This document shows, in pieces, positions 1 to 11,047 of a stretch of 64,000 bases of DNA. The stretch spans positions 1 through 64,000 of the forward strand of contig MCFE01000393.1 in NCBI GenBank assembly GCA_002104905.1, given 5' to 3'. The number at the start of each line of letters is the position of its first letter. Position 1 is the stretch's first letter. Made by a program: the position numbers and the translations under genes. Origin of the DNA: Basidiobolus meristosporus CBS 931.73. Lineage: Eukaryota > Basidiobolomycota > Basidiobolomycetes > Basidiobolales > Basidiobolaceae. Under the pieces are notes generated by a model. The model was not told the origin of the DNA. It saw only the letters and a program-made list of their open reading frames with translations, and did no database searches.

Positions 1-208
1 TTATTCAGGTCCCAGGTGCATGTGTGCAACATTTGGGGCTGTGTGGGCCACCTTTCAAAGTTTCATGCACTGGGTACTAGATGTCTTGCTATGAATATCC
101 AAAGTATATCCTAACAATGATTTGGTCAGAATTCTCTAAGATTTTGAGACTATGATCTAAGTGACTGATTTAGATGGATATTTTGGTGCAATTTACAAAT
201 TTACAACA
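1..208 (-). repeat. Copia-family LTR fragment (3' part missing at window edge)
   Basis: The stretch is similar to the LTRs at 51472-51817 and 58708-59057, including the shared blocks GCATGTGTGCAA, ATGATCTAAGTGACT and the terminal TTTACAACA. Like those two it lies in minus orientation, and it ends at the same ACAACA terminus. No copia coding sequence follows, so it is a solo or broken LTR cut by the window edge. Confidence 0.7.
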
Positions 209-761
209 TCTTCAAGGTGATGCTTAATGGTAGGGTTGTTTGAACAATATCTCAACAGGATTATACTACATAAAATGTTATGTAAATGTGCTTTTAATTG
301 ATGAGAATAGTTTGTTCAGTCCCCTTCAATATTCATTGCAACTTGGTACCTTGATTATTTGTAGAGTTCTATTTGTATCATCAATGTGGGTTGTGGCTAG
401 TATTAGGACTAGGGCCCAATGGCTGATTTTAAATGATAGTTGACTTGAAAGAAACATTAGTGTTTATCACATACTTGTAATTTCCAGAATTGGAAGTGAA
501 ATGGTTTGCTGACAATATGGCTGTATCAGCCTCAAGGTTTAATGGCAGAGCTATCTGCTAATCTAACTTTACCCTGACAAAGCCCTTTCAGTGGTGAATA
601 TGCCTTATCCTTTGGACATTCAAGTAGTGGTAGTTTTGTTCCAAAGTACGAAGTCTCGCCTGCCAAATAAAGGCTTTCAAATCGCTGATTTATTGGGGAT
701 CAATATGAAGGTATTTGGTAGTATTAGAAAGTGTGCTCGATATGCATGATTTCATGAACAT
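209..761. other. Gene-free AT-rich spacer
   Basis: I see no coding frame with family resemblance and no clear repeat here. The stretch is AT-rich like the transposon debris around it and leads into the acetyltransferase gene. Confidence 0.5.
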
Positions 762-2361
762 ATGCTGCGGCTCATTACTGCGGATCAACAGGATAAAATT
801 CGTTCTACCAGCACAACCAGTACTCCCATACATAGCATGAGCTGCCATAATGTTATCAAGATACTAGAGGGTGGCTTTGTATTTCGGCGAGCTACAATTG
901 GCGATGAGGCAGGCCTTGACCAACTGACACGACTTGTTCAGACTAACCCTCTGGGAATTGATGAAAATGAAGGCTTTTCTTTTTACAAAAAAATCACTAA
1001 TGGCCCCTACCCCGTTGCTACTCCTGAAGACTTCATTTTGATAAGTGGTTAGTCGCATTGATAAACGTCTCGAGTGTCTACTATGCTAACTAATATATAT
1101 AACTGACGTAGATGACAACTCCATTGTAGCCATGGCCTGCCTACTAAGAGTCAAGTGTGTATATGATACGGTGCCATTTGTGATGGGACGCCCAGAGATG
1201 ATTGCTACACATCCAGATTATCGTTGTCGTGGCTTTGTTCAGATCTTGATGCGTTATATTAATGAGTTGTGCGATGAAGAAGCTCTATTGGTCGAAGGAA
1301 TCACTGGCATTCCCTTCTTCTATCGACAATTCGGCTATGAATATGCACTAGCTCTTGAGCAAGGAGATCTCGTCAATCTTGACGATATACCCCCTCCAGC
1401 AATCGACTGCAATCTCTACCTGCGCTCTGCTCAATTGGAGGATTACCAGTATTATTCTGCATTTCATGAACTTACCACCTCAACTTCTCTTGTGTCGATG
1501 AGTGTCACTCCTGATATATGGCACCACGCACTCATAAGTTGGAACAAGAACGAAAAACTCTTGCGCTCATTTGTTATATACATGGTCCACTCTAGGGAAA
1601 CCCCCGGCCAACCAATCGGTGTAATAGTTTCACTATACAATCGCTGGACCCACTGCTTGTCTGTCACCGAAATGATATTGGGATCTCTTCCAGAACGTGC
1701 CTTGTGTCCTGTCAACAAGGTCTACTGCATGCTTCCGGATCTACTCTCACTACTAAACCTGAAATTAAACCAGACCCTGCTCCCTCAGAGGGATCATGAG
1801 CCACCGTTGACAATGCTACAGCTGAATATCACAAAACAGAATCCGATTCATGAGGCATTGATCCGCTTGAAGCTAAATTCCCCGCCCACTAACCCATCAG
1901 CGTGGTATATTCGAATCCCAGATATTCCCAAGTTTGTTTCGCATATTTCTGAACCACTCAACAAGCGCCTTTCGCCGGACTTGGTGGGGACGATAGAATC
2001 CCTAAATCTATGTGTTAGAATATACGGGAGCGTGCATCCCCCACAGCTCTACCGGCCAAAAGGCAGCCCAATACCGACACAATCATTTCAGGTGTGTATT
2101 CAAAATAATCGGGTTACCTCAGTGCAACCTTGGAGATTCTCGGTTGATGCCCAAGGAGATATTGCCAATGGAGAAGCGGCTCACATAAGCTTGCCATGGC
2201 AATGCTTTCTCAAGGTACTTTTTGGCTATTGTTCGATCGATGAGCTGATTCCCATCTATCCGGATATTTCTTTTGGAAACATGCAGATAATGAACGGAAA
2301 GCATTGGTTAAATGTATTGTTTCCAAAAGTTGAATCTTGTGTTTCCAGCATCTTTCATTGA
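762..2361 (+). CDS. GNAT N-acetyltransferase with C-terminal SCP2-like domain (Eis-like)
   Basis: Two exons, 762-1047 and 1112-2361, are joined by a 64-bp intron (donor GTTAGT, branch CTAAC, acceptor ACGTAG). They give 511 residues. The join restores the beta strand before the GNAT core (DDNSIVAMACLLRV). The acetyl-CoA motif A is HPDYRCRGFVQILM. The C-terminus (LFGYCSIDELIPIYPD, then LFPK) matches the sterol-carrier-like end of Eis-type acetyltransferases, a family that acetylates amines using acetyl-CoA. The substrate is unknown. The start could also be the in-frame ATG at 837, which removes an uninformative leader. It is the only intact non-transposon gene in the repeat-rich left flank, and a decayed copy follows directly. 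Confidence 0.8.
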
Positions 2362-2507
2362 CTCATTAAACTATTCGCATTCAACGGAGTTTAAGGACTC
2401 TTACCCAATTGACATACACTCTGCGAGGGGCTTCATGATTTGAGGAAGAAATATATATATTATGTCTTCATTTCCTTCGGCACTGGTGGCATCAAGTCCA
2501 ATGTTAG

Positions 2508-2965
2508 AAAGATTACGAAAATTATGCTGCACTCCATGATCTCACCACCTCAACATCTCTCATATCAATAATTGTTAATCCTGATGTATGGTACCATGCA
2601 CTACCATGTTGGAGCCTCAATGTATTATATGCATGGTCCATTCCATTCGTCAGCCTATTGTGCAACAGCTTCCCTCTACAACTGCTGGACTCTACCACTG
2701 AAACAATATTGGGATTCCTTCCGGAACGTGCTCTGTACCCTGTCAACAAGGTCAACGGCATACTTCCGGATATACGTATTAAAACAAGGATTAAGCCAGA
2801 TTTTGCTCCCTCATAGGGGTCATGAGCCACCATTGACAATGCTGCGGCTGTATATCACATAACAGAACCCATTTCATGAGGTGTTAACCCGCCTAAAGCT
2901 GAATTCCCCACTCTCTAGCCCATTAGCGTGATACATTAGAATCCATGTTATTCTGAAGCTTGTCC
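2508..2965 (+). pseudogene. Decayed tandem copy of the acetyltransferase gene
   Basis: The segment aligns colinearly with about 1435-1930 of the upstream gene. Shared landmarks are the ACCACCTCAAC block, the TATGG-ACCA-GCACT block, CCTGTCAACAAGGTC and GGTCATGAGCCACC. It lacks the acetyl-CoA-binding half and the C-terminus, and it carries indels and stops, for example TAA after the tract equivalent to LNIT. It is a partial duplicate with no possible GNAT function. Confidence 0.8.
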
Positions 2966-3439
2966 GAGACCCCAAGAGTCAAAAACTTGCACATGCAATG
3001 TATTAAGCTTAAAAGTCTATTCGGCAATGTACTCTTCAATCCAAGCTGATTGCCTATTACGAGTATATAGAATTGTTGTGTCACTAAATTTTTCTGCAAA
3101 CAATACTAATTACTGATAGCTATGAAGATGTTAAGCATGCATCATGTGCAGTAAAACCACACTGATTCATATAGTAGCACTCTATTATGGTAATCTAGTA
3201 ATGCACCCACCATTTACTTGTGGTAGCTTCCTCAGTTAAAGCATGAATGGGCTTCCACTACCTTGCCAATCCATATACTTTAGTTCTGATCTGATGATGG
3301 TTGCTACTCCTAGCTTACCAAACTGAATAGAATTTTGAGCAATGCTGATCATTGATGCAAATAGTGTAATTAATCATTACAGAATATGCTGGCAACTTAA
3401 CTAGGAAAAAGCCACTGGCCTCTATTCTCAATAGTCATC
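2966..3439. other. Spacer without recognisable gene
   Basis: AT-rich and CpG-poor sequence between the acetyltransferase pseudogene and the first clearly transposon-derived block. No coding frame could be supported. It may be the degraded end of the DNA transposon that follows. Confidence 0.4.
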
Positions 3440-6155
3440 ATTTGAGAAATATGATTGTTTAGCATTGGTCTCATCCTGTCCCAGATATTTTGCAAAGAGT
3501 ACACAAACATATTAGTCAAATTTCTCATCACAATAGAGCATATATGGCTTTTGATTGGTTGTCTGCCATTCCTTGTGCCTTTGGATCCCAGACACTCAAT
3601 AATCATACATATATATGTGTATATTGTTTGGTTATTGCCTCTTTTTTACACTCCTTACTTCCTGGCTCAACCAATGCACTTGCTTCTCATGTATACAAGT
3701 TGATTTATTATTGCTAAATCTTCAGTTGTAACTCCATTGTAGACAGTACTAACCTATATATGTCCCTATGCCCAATACCTACATCAAGCCCAACCTTGAA
3801 CTCAACAAATAACTCCATTAAAATCCACCATTCACTATACCTTTCTGCCATAATGCCCTCACCTATGACTTTAGCAGAAACTCTCCCTGTGAACAATAAC
3901 TTGGTCCTGCAGGTGGATCTAATCCAGATCAGTGATCATGATCCTGCAATGTGGCTCTCATAACTCTGGCAACTTAGAGTTATCAACTATCTACACACTC
4001 TTATGGCAGAATTGTGAGTACATTTTGCCGGTTTTAGTGCTGAATAAAGCTGAAGACTTGACAGTATCTGGATGGTCTTTTGGCAGGAATTGCACAATAT
4101 TTGGACAGTCTTAGTGCCTGCTACATTTCTTGGAGTAGACACAACCTGGCAATAAATCAAATTATCTTATATTGCAAAAAGCTTGATGGCATTGTAACAG
4201 CCTCCTTGCAGACCACTGTTTGGGGATGCTTAGCTTCTTAATGCCAAAGGCATAGGTGTCTCCATATGCAAATCTGTCCTCAGTGTTTTCCAGCTCTTCC
4301 TGGCTATCCTAAATGTGCCAACTCATCACATTTAAGAAAGACTTGAGGGTAATATTCTTCATAAGATTGGGATATGTTAGTACCTGCAATTTGACTTGTC
4401 TCTCTTTCTCCCCACACATCTGCTGTGTAAGAAACTCCCAAAAGGTGAAGCAAGGCCTAATATTCTCCACAACCCAAGCAAGATGAAATAGAGAAAGATA
4501 CAGTGGCAGCAGAGATCAATGCATTTAGCTTTATGCTTGCAGTATAGCCACCCAAATCCCATCATAAACTCTTTGCATTAAATCTGTAGATGCATCAAGT
4601 TGGCATTGGTGATCCAATTCTGGGTAAGATTCCTACAATGTCCACATATGACTCCCAATGCTTCCAATGTACTCTTGGTAGATAAGGCTTCAGAAGGCCA
4701 CTTGAATAAATACATATCCAGTTTATCCAGTCCTTCCATTTGTATTGTTGCATATGCATATGAATTTTGATTGGAGCCTGTTGGAAGCACTTCTGGTAGT
4801 AGATACTCTGCAATATCTTGCCAATTCTTCCAAGTTTCTCCAGTATCACAAAGGGCTCATTTGGCTTGAGACACCCCATTTACAACTTGGTCATTAATAT
4901 AGAGATAGTATTGAAAAGCAAATGTATTGTTCCTAGAGGCAGGCTTTTGCTCCAACATTTACCCTCTATCTTAAGTATCTCTGTTTTCCAATTAATTCTA
5001 TATTCCAGCCAAGGGCTTATAGCTTGCCAACTTTGCTGCAATTTCATGCTGACTTCTGTCTGTTCACTCTGTGGAATAAGATGATCTTGGTGTTGGTGTT
5101 TGGATAACAATACATGTGTGTGAGTCATGGAGTAAATCTCCTGGATCTCACACATCTGGCGTCAATACCTTACATTGTGCCCAGAAAAGCTGGCTATCTT
5201 GCTAATGGCAGGGGTCTCTACAATGTACATAATACTATGCACTATAACATGATGGCCATTTAGTAGAATCCTGCTGGAAAAGATTCAGAAATTCATCCAG
5301 TAATGGATACAGGTAGCTATCCAGGCTGGACAGTGATTTAGGCCCAGATATAGGTGAGACTACCATCAGATTTCTGCTTGGATATTGTATGATAGGTGGC
5401 AGATTCAGGTTGATGAGAATTGGTGGCCTACAGGATTTGCTGGTAGAGTACTTACTTAATGAGAATCCATCATACACTAAGGTAAAGGCATGATCATACA
5501 TATCTTCAAAGTAGCCCTTGCTTCTTAGTTGTTGGTAATATTTGCCATCAAATATATTGGAAGTGCTTGCGCTTGATTGATACTGAGTGCAGTACTTTAT
5601 AGCTTCACAATACTTGTTGGACAGCATGAGCCTCCTTAGATGGTGTACTATTGGAATATGTCCGGAATGTGAGCAATGTTTTCATCCTACATGGGGGTGG
5701 ATTTCTTGATAAGTTGGACACCTTGTAATGGTGGCATATTCTAATGTGAATGCCATGCCACTGTTAACACAAGCTGGTATCAGGACAGTCTCTGGGTTGT
5801 ATATTGCCAGCTGCATGATGGTTGCCATAAGTTGCATCCTAGAATGCTTTTGGCAAGAAGTAATGGTAAATCATCAAAGCCCCCATTAGTGATATCTGTG
5901 GAAGCACACTATTTCTCTAGCCACAACCTTACATCCTTCATCAGTATATGGATCACTGGACTCACTTGACTTTGAACAATATCCTTGGCATTTTTCCACT
6001 AATGCTGTCTCATTGCACATTGGGATTTAGCTGGGCTCATGCAGGGTACTGTTTGATGGGAGAGAGGCTTACAATTCATCATTAAGCCATCATCTTCAGG
6101 GCTATCACTCTGCATGCCATATTCAGAAGGCTGAGGTGAGCCTAAAGGCATCACA
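3440..6155 (-). mobile_element. Decayed Tnp2/Plavaka-type (CACTA superfamily) DNA transposon
   Basis: Minus-strand fragments read, N- to C-terminal from right to left: an acidic N-terminal piece (about 6000-6130); a core at 5235-5627 with YYQQLRSKGYFEDMYDHAFT, then PPILINLNLPP and the family tract SPISGPKSLSSLDSYLYPLL; a zinc-ligand stretch MCEIQEIYSMTH near 5110-5150; and GTIHLLFNTISILMTKL followed by YKWKDWINWICIYSSGLLKP and LPRVHWKHWESYV near 4600-4930. This order is that of fungal Plavaka/Tnp2 transposases. The frames are broken by many stops and shifts, so it cannot be autonomous. About 3500-4200 recurs at 49560-51070, and the 3900-4200 part also near 63260-63580. No terminal inverted repeat was found. 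The right end is cut by copia sequence at about 6160. Confidence 0.75.
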
Positions 6156-6159
6156 AACT

Positions 6160-7026
6160 CACCAGGATAAAGTTTTCCATAGACAGCAGTACTGTGGCCA
6201 ACATCCTGAGAAAGTCCAAGTATGCTCAAGATATACTCAAGAAGAATCAAGTGAGTGAATGTAAGCTGGCAGTTGCCACAAGGGAGACAAATGTCAAATT
6301 GGTCAAAGCTTAGCTAATTCAAGATAGCTTGGTGCCATCAGAAAGCCAAGAGTTCCCATATCAAGCTAGGGTCAGCTGTCCGATGTATACAAAGCTTAAA
6401 ACTTGTCCAGATATCTCATATTCCATGCAAGTTACTGGCCAGCATAATCAGAACCATAGCCCTGATCATATTACTACAGTTAAGCAAATTTTTAGATACT
6501 TCAAAGGAACCGTAAGGTTTACCCATCAGGATTCAGAACAGCATATTGTGGGCTACTCTGGTGCTGACTGGGGATAAGATCTTGAAGTCAGAAGATCTAC
6601 AACTGGATACATTTTCCTTGATGGTAAAGGAGCAATCTAATGGAGTTCAAGGAAGCAGTCAATAATGGCACTTTCAGCCACAGAGGCTGAGTATATGGCT
6701 GCTTGTGAAGATAGAAATGAAGTAATGTGATTGGGAATGCTTTCAAAGGCCTAGGCATATGTCAAAAAGCCCCTACAACATTATTTCATAATAATGACGG
6801 ATGTATTGAATAGGTAGAATTCCAACTTTTATGGTAGAACCAAGCATACAGATGTTGGACATAACTTCATAATTCAAGCTGTAGATATTAACTTAGCTCA
6901 GTTATTCCACTGCTCCACAAATGAAATGATTGCTGACATACCTACCAAGGCAAGGGCTAGAGACAAATTATAATATCTTTGATCACAAATAGGATTAGTA
7001 AACTTAAATATTTGAATGAGTTGGGG
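6160..7026 (+). mobile_element. 5'-truncated copia polyprotein remnant (end of RT and RNase H)
   Basis: Plus-strand fragments match the C-terminal part of the copia element at 51472-59057: SKYAQDIL, LVPSESQEFPYQ, HPDISYS-like CPDISYS, DHITTVKQIFRYFKGT, VGYSGADWG, then ALSATEAEYMAACE. These are the end of the reverse transcriptase and the RNase H domain with its ADWG and SATEAEY motifs. Internal stops are frequent. A polypurine tract (GTTGGGG) directly precedes the LTR at 7027. Gag, integrase and the 5' LTR are missing. Confidence 0.8.
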
Positions 7027-7375
7027 TGTTGTAAAAGCTCTTAATTCCACCTGAATACTCACCTAGCTTAATCATGCTGATCACTACCTAGCAATGTTAG
7101 AGAATAGTGACCAAATTTCTTGTTGCAATTTATTTGGAATAGCTTTACAACAACAATGGGTATGCAGAACATGAAGATTCTTGTGGTTGTTCAATCAGCC
7201 TCAAGCTTTGCACACATATTCTTGGGTCCCTGTGAAGCATACTCAATGTGCCTGCTTTGTCATGAGCATGTAAAAGTACCAATACTACTATCACACTCAA
7301 TAATTCATTAGGTGAAAACCATGTATTCTAGTTGTTCTCCCAATCACCCCCAATACCTCCAAAACTCATACAGCA
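7027..7375 (+). repeat. 3' LTR of the truncated copia element
   Basis: It begins TGTTGTAAAAG directly after the polypurine tract and ends in TCATACAGCA, for 349 bp. The right-flank copia LTRs are 346 and 350 bp. Shared interior blocks include CCAAGCTTTGCACA-like sequence and TTCTCCCAATCAC near the end. Confidence 0.75.
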
Positions 7376-9000
7376 TATAGTATATTATTGCTGGGTGCTC
7401 AGCTTCCCCTTGGACTATTAACCATTTATATTTGGTGGCTTACAAAGTTGGTAGTTGTTATTGCAACATGTATTTATCTATTTTGTTTACTAAATATATT
7501 AATATGTGTGATCCAGCTGACAAAGGATAGAATTCAGCAGGCTACATAAAACTTGCTTTAGCATGAATTTTTCTTATCATAGCAAAGCTGCAGAGCTTAT
7601 GGTGCCCAAAGTCTTTTAGATATGGAATTGTGTCTGGATTGGGATAAAACACATCAACCATAATATTTAGTATCAAGGTAAAAGTTTGGTAATCAATTGA
7701 TTATCGAGACTTATCACCCTGAGTGTATAGGGGGACAACTATGGACCCAGGCATACCTATGTAGCACCTGAAATACATGCAAAGTGTAGAGCAGAAATAC
7801 TTATGCTTAGTGTATATAGAGTTAGGAGGAGGAATTGTAACTCTTAGGGACCAGAATCCAGCAAAAAAGGAAAATAATTTAAAGGGATTTTAAATAGTAA
7901 GGAGTCAGTGTGGGGGATTGTGTCCCTCAAGCCCCCTACTATTTATTCTCTAGGGGACTGCATCCCCCAGACCCCTACCATTTCAGTCTTTACTATCCCT
8001 TGTTATAACACTGACGCCTTAAGCTTCTTTATTTTTTAGCTTTAGTGATTTTGGTAACCATTTGGCAAAAAATACAGGTTTTACTTTATTGATGACTTTT
8101 CCTGCCCCAAGTCTACTTCACTGATTAGGTAGAGCAAGTGTGATTTTCTATAATTGTCAATAGGTAAATTATGGACTTTGCTTCTGAGTAGGGATCCTGT
8201 ATTTTTCTTTTGCTGTGCTAACCTGATTGACTCTCAGTTTTCCATTCTGTGAGCATATTTACTATTCAAAAGCTAATTTTGAGCAAATTGTCAGCCAACC
8301 ATGCAAGCTCTGGTAAGCTTCATGACCCAAGTATAGCTTTAATCTTGTATACTACACTGAATGCTATAGCTAATATAGGTTATTTTAATTGGATTATGAC
8401 TAGAACAGAGTCTACTAGATCATGAGATATACATCTGAGGCACAGATATTCAATGAATACTACTTTAAATACTATAATCTGGATATAGATAGCAGCAGAA
8501 AGCAGTTCCTGGTTTTTATTTTAGTCAGATATCAATCATCACTTAATAGCAACTAATAATCAATATGAAGTATTACCACTGCATGTGATAGTACTACTTC
8601 AACATAGTATTTTAGCTCTGAACATGTCATAATATGTTTAGAGGCTTGCAGGTTTATATCATTTTTTTTGATTATGGTTTGTTGACTTGACTTTCCCAAG
8701 ATTGGTTTATCAATCCCTGCGCACAACATGTGCTTAGAAGGACTTACAGACCAAGTCAAAAACTAGGCTCTGGTTTTCAGGGTTTAAGGAGCTGATTCAG
8801 ATATATTGATATTTCATATCCAGCAAGTATTTACATCAAGACAAGTTACCCACTGTGGTTGACAACAACCCAATTGTTCTATTTGTTATATCTGATATAG
8901 CCAGCCGTCCTGGCAAGTGCTATTCCAAAAGTGGGTGGTAATAGTATGGCTACTAGTACAGTGATGACCGCACATCTCAATCCATGCCCTTATGTATCTG
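7376..9000. other. Gene-free AT-rich spacer
   Basis: No coding sequence is supported. It contains a 40-bp imperfect tandem duplication (listed separately) and scattered A/T-rich sequence. It is probably old repeat debris that I cannot assign. Confidence 0.45.
7913..7992. repeat. Two imperfect 40-bp tandem units
   Basis: The motif GGGGATTGTGTCCCTCAAG at 7913 returns as GGGGACTGCATCCCCCAGA at 7953. Both are followed by CCCCTAC and an A/T tail. The function is unknown. Confidence 0.6.
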
Positions 9001-9120
9001 ATATTTTGGTGATATATTCTAAGTAGATCCCAACCGGGAACTGAGCAATAAGACTTGGCTACCATGATCTAAGTGACTAAGCGAAATGAATATCAAGCTG
9101 TAATTTCACAATATACAACA
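9001..9120 (-). repeat. Copia LTR fragment, minus orientation
   Basis: It aligns with the last ~120 bp (plus-strand right end) of the 51472-51817 LTR: ATATTTTGGTGA, TTCTAAGTA-ATCCCAAC, ATGATCTAAGTGACTA and a final ACAACA. Confidence 0.65.
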
Positions 9121-9309
9121 CCAGCATGGTGTGCACAAAGTACAAAGCTTTTGAACAAGTGTGGGAGTATGGACAACTTCCAGGTCATCATTAGCTTTAA
9201 GAGCTAGCCAATAAATTATAGATAAAGTTATAAGTGAGCATTTCTTCACTTGACAGTAAGCTAAGTAGAATCTTACATCTTATCAGTACATTAGATGTAA
9301 ACTACATAT

Positions 9310-9489
9310 TTTGACCCAAAGAACTCCAAACTTTGCATATGCGTTCTTGGGGCCTTCCATGTTATTCTATATGTTTGTTTTGCCAAGACCATGCATTCGT
9401 ATAAGTACCACTTTTATATTCAATAATAAGTGCCCATAATCCGCCTGTTGTCCCAGTCACTTCCGATATCCCAAAAACTCTTGGAACCA
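9310..9489 (+). repeat. Copia LTR fragment, plus orientation
   Basis: It aligns with the second half of the same LTR family in the opposite orientation to 9001-9120: CTCCAAACTTTGCA, TTGCCAAGACCATGC, GTACCACTTTTATATTCA and a CCCAAAAACTCTTG-like end. Confidence 0.6.
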
Positions 9490-9614
9490 TTCTTCTATTC
9501 ACTTTCACTATCTTCAAGAATCTCACAAAACTTACAGCATACTTCAAGGAAGTTTCCGGATGGATATCTCTGATAAAAGTATCCCATTATCGCACAAAAG
9601 CTAGCGCCAGTGAT

Positions 9615-9857
9615 TTGGTATTTTGTTGTCCAACAATTGGAGTATTTGTTGGTATGGTGTTGGCAGTACCTTTGAGCGAATTTCGAGCAAGTAATGCTTT
9701 GGAGAAAGTGCCAGTAAGCTGTGCACAAAGTTGTGAGAATAAGAAAATCGACAATTGCGTGCCGTTTTGCAACTTTTTGTTATTTACCATGGATAAAAAG
9801 GCTGGGTGCATCTGCAGTTTAGAAATTGCGGCTTTACCAGTTTTTAAGCCTTCATAG
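9615..9857 (+). CDS. Possible small cysteine-rich ORF (80 aa), doubtful
   Basis: An 80-residue frame opens with a hydrophobic N-terminus (VGMVLAVPLSEF) followed by six cysteines in SCAQSC, NCVPFC and GCIC. This could suggest a small secreted protein. It lies at the edge of the left repeat flank, and another open frame overlaps it on the minus strand. No promoter element or homologue is recognised. I consider it a weak candidate. Confidence 0.2.
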   Translation: MVFCCPTIGVFVGMVLAVPLSEFRASNALEKVPVSCAQSCENKKIDNCVPFCNFLLFTMDKKAGCICSLEIAALPVFKPS

Positions 9858-10037
9858 GCTCAATCCAAGTGTGGGGTAGTGTTAAACAATGGGATGTAGA
9901 CCAATACTGTTCCGAGGAAGAAACGCCATCACGAACTTGGGACAACTGAGGAAGATATTTAGGAAATTTCTGCAAAATAGAAGGTCAATCACCCAATCTT
10001 TCATTCTTATAGATATATACGCATTACCAGAGTCGTA

Positions 10038-10113
10038 CCTTGCGTACTGATTCGCTCATAAGGTTAGTTGATCCCTTGCGTACTGATTCGCTCATAAAAT
10101 AAGGTTAGCTGAT
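10038..10113. repeat. 36-bp tandem duplication
   Basis: The block CCTTGCGTACTGATTCGCTC followed by ATAAGGTTAGTTGATC occurs at 10038 and again at 10074. The second copy has a 5-bp insertion (AATAA). Confidence 0.85.
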
Positions 10114-10469
10114 CCAAAAAAGGAGCACAAAAGATACGTGTGAGAATGAGGCGACAGATGCAGGTGGGAATTCGAAGACTGACAAGATGATTAGTTCATG
10201 GAACTGCCACTCTAAGTATTTTCACGGCCCTTAGTTTCTATGCACTCTCCGATCTGGAATGTCGTGGGATTTGAACAACAAACAAGCTAGCAACCCTGTC
10301 CTTGACAACTTGCTATCAAATATCCAAGTAATCAAGTCAGTAAACAACAAGCCAAAGGAATCTTTGTACCATCTTCCACATCCTATGACGTAAGCTTGTC
10401 AATGATAGTCAAGAGGCAAAAGAATTGGTGTCACAAGAGCCAACTCTTTTGAAGCATTTGGTCATTTGC

Positions 10470-10523
10470 GTATCCCTTCGCTCTCTCTTTTGATTAGTAT
10501 CCCTTCGCTCTCTCTTTTGATTA
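10470..10523. repeat. Perfect 27-bp tandem duplication upstream of RTC3-like gene
   Basis: The unit GTATCCCTTCGCTCTCTCTT TTGATTA is present twice in a row (10470-10496, 10497-10523) without a mismatch. It ends 192 bp before the start codon of the next gene, so it may lie in its promoter. Confidence 0.9.
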
Positions 10524-10671
10524 CTTTCTTTTTAACGCTGAAATGCCAAACCAAAAATAATATACGTTGTGAAGTTAGCCACATCTAGACTAATGAACCC
10601 ATGTAAGGCAAGGATTCAAACGGACTCCGCAGCCGTGTAGCACATATGGTACACCATAAACGCCATACTCT

Positions 10672-10680
10672 CATATAAAA
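10672..10680 (+). promoter_or_regulatory. TATA box of the RTC3-like gene
   Basis: CATATAAAA lies 35-43 bp upstream of the ATG at 10715. TATA-like boxes at similar distances precede four other genes in this window. Confidence 0.45.
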
Positions 10681-10714
10681 TGCTCGAGTTCGACCATCAG
10701 AGAATCCAACCAAC

Positions 10715-11047
10715 ATGCCTGCTTCTCAACAAATCGTTTTTGCTGACAAAGAAAAATCAGACTCCGAGTTTGTTGTATTTATCAACTCTGACATTTACAG
10801 CAAATGGAGATCCGACAAATCCATTTCAATCACTGATGTCGTGCAAACATTCAATGTCTACATCACCCGCAGTGGCGGCCACACGGGTGTGTCCGAAACC
10901 CCCTCCCACCAGGAGCTCGACACCGTTTTTGGCACTTCCAATAACACCGCCGTTGTCGAGCACATCCTAAAGCATGGTACACTCAAGGGTACCGCTAGCA
11001 TCTCCAAACATGGCCAGGCTTTCAACCACTCCAACCTTCACAACTAG
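10715..11047 (+). CDS. RTC3: Rtc3-like protein (SBDS N-terminal domain, single-domain)
   Basis: A single exon encodes 110 residues, close to the ~111 of yeast Rtc3/Yhr087w. The family is a stand-alone version of the N-terminal (FYSH) domain of the ribosome-maturation factor SBDS/Sdo1 and is linked to RNA metabolism and stress in yeast. Family features visible are the start KEKSDSEFVVFINSDIYSKW, the middle FNVYITRSGGHTG and SHQELDTVFGT, and the end VEHILKHGTLKGTAS. The ATG at 10715 gives the expected length; the frame has no upstream in-frame ATG nearby. A TATA-like box lies about 40 bp upstream, and two short tandem duplications lie farther upstream. The exact molecular role in this organism is inferred only from the family. 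Confidence 0.85.
   Translation: MPASQQIVFADKEKSDSEFVVFINSDIYSKWRSDKSISITDVVQTFNVYITRSGGHTGVSETPSHQELDTVFGTSNNTAVVEHILKHGTLKGTASISKHGQAFNHSNLHN

Noticed and set aside
10262-10290. tRNA-like T-arm (GGGATTTGAACAAC, minus strand)
   Set aside because: The stem does not pair and there is no A-box or acceptor stem at the right distance.
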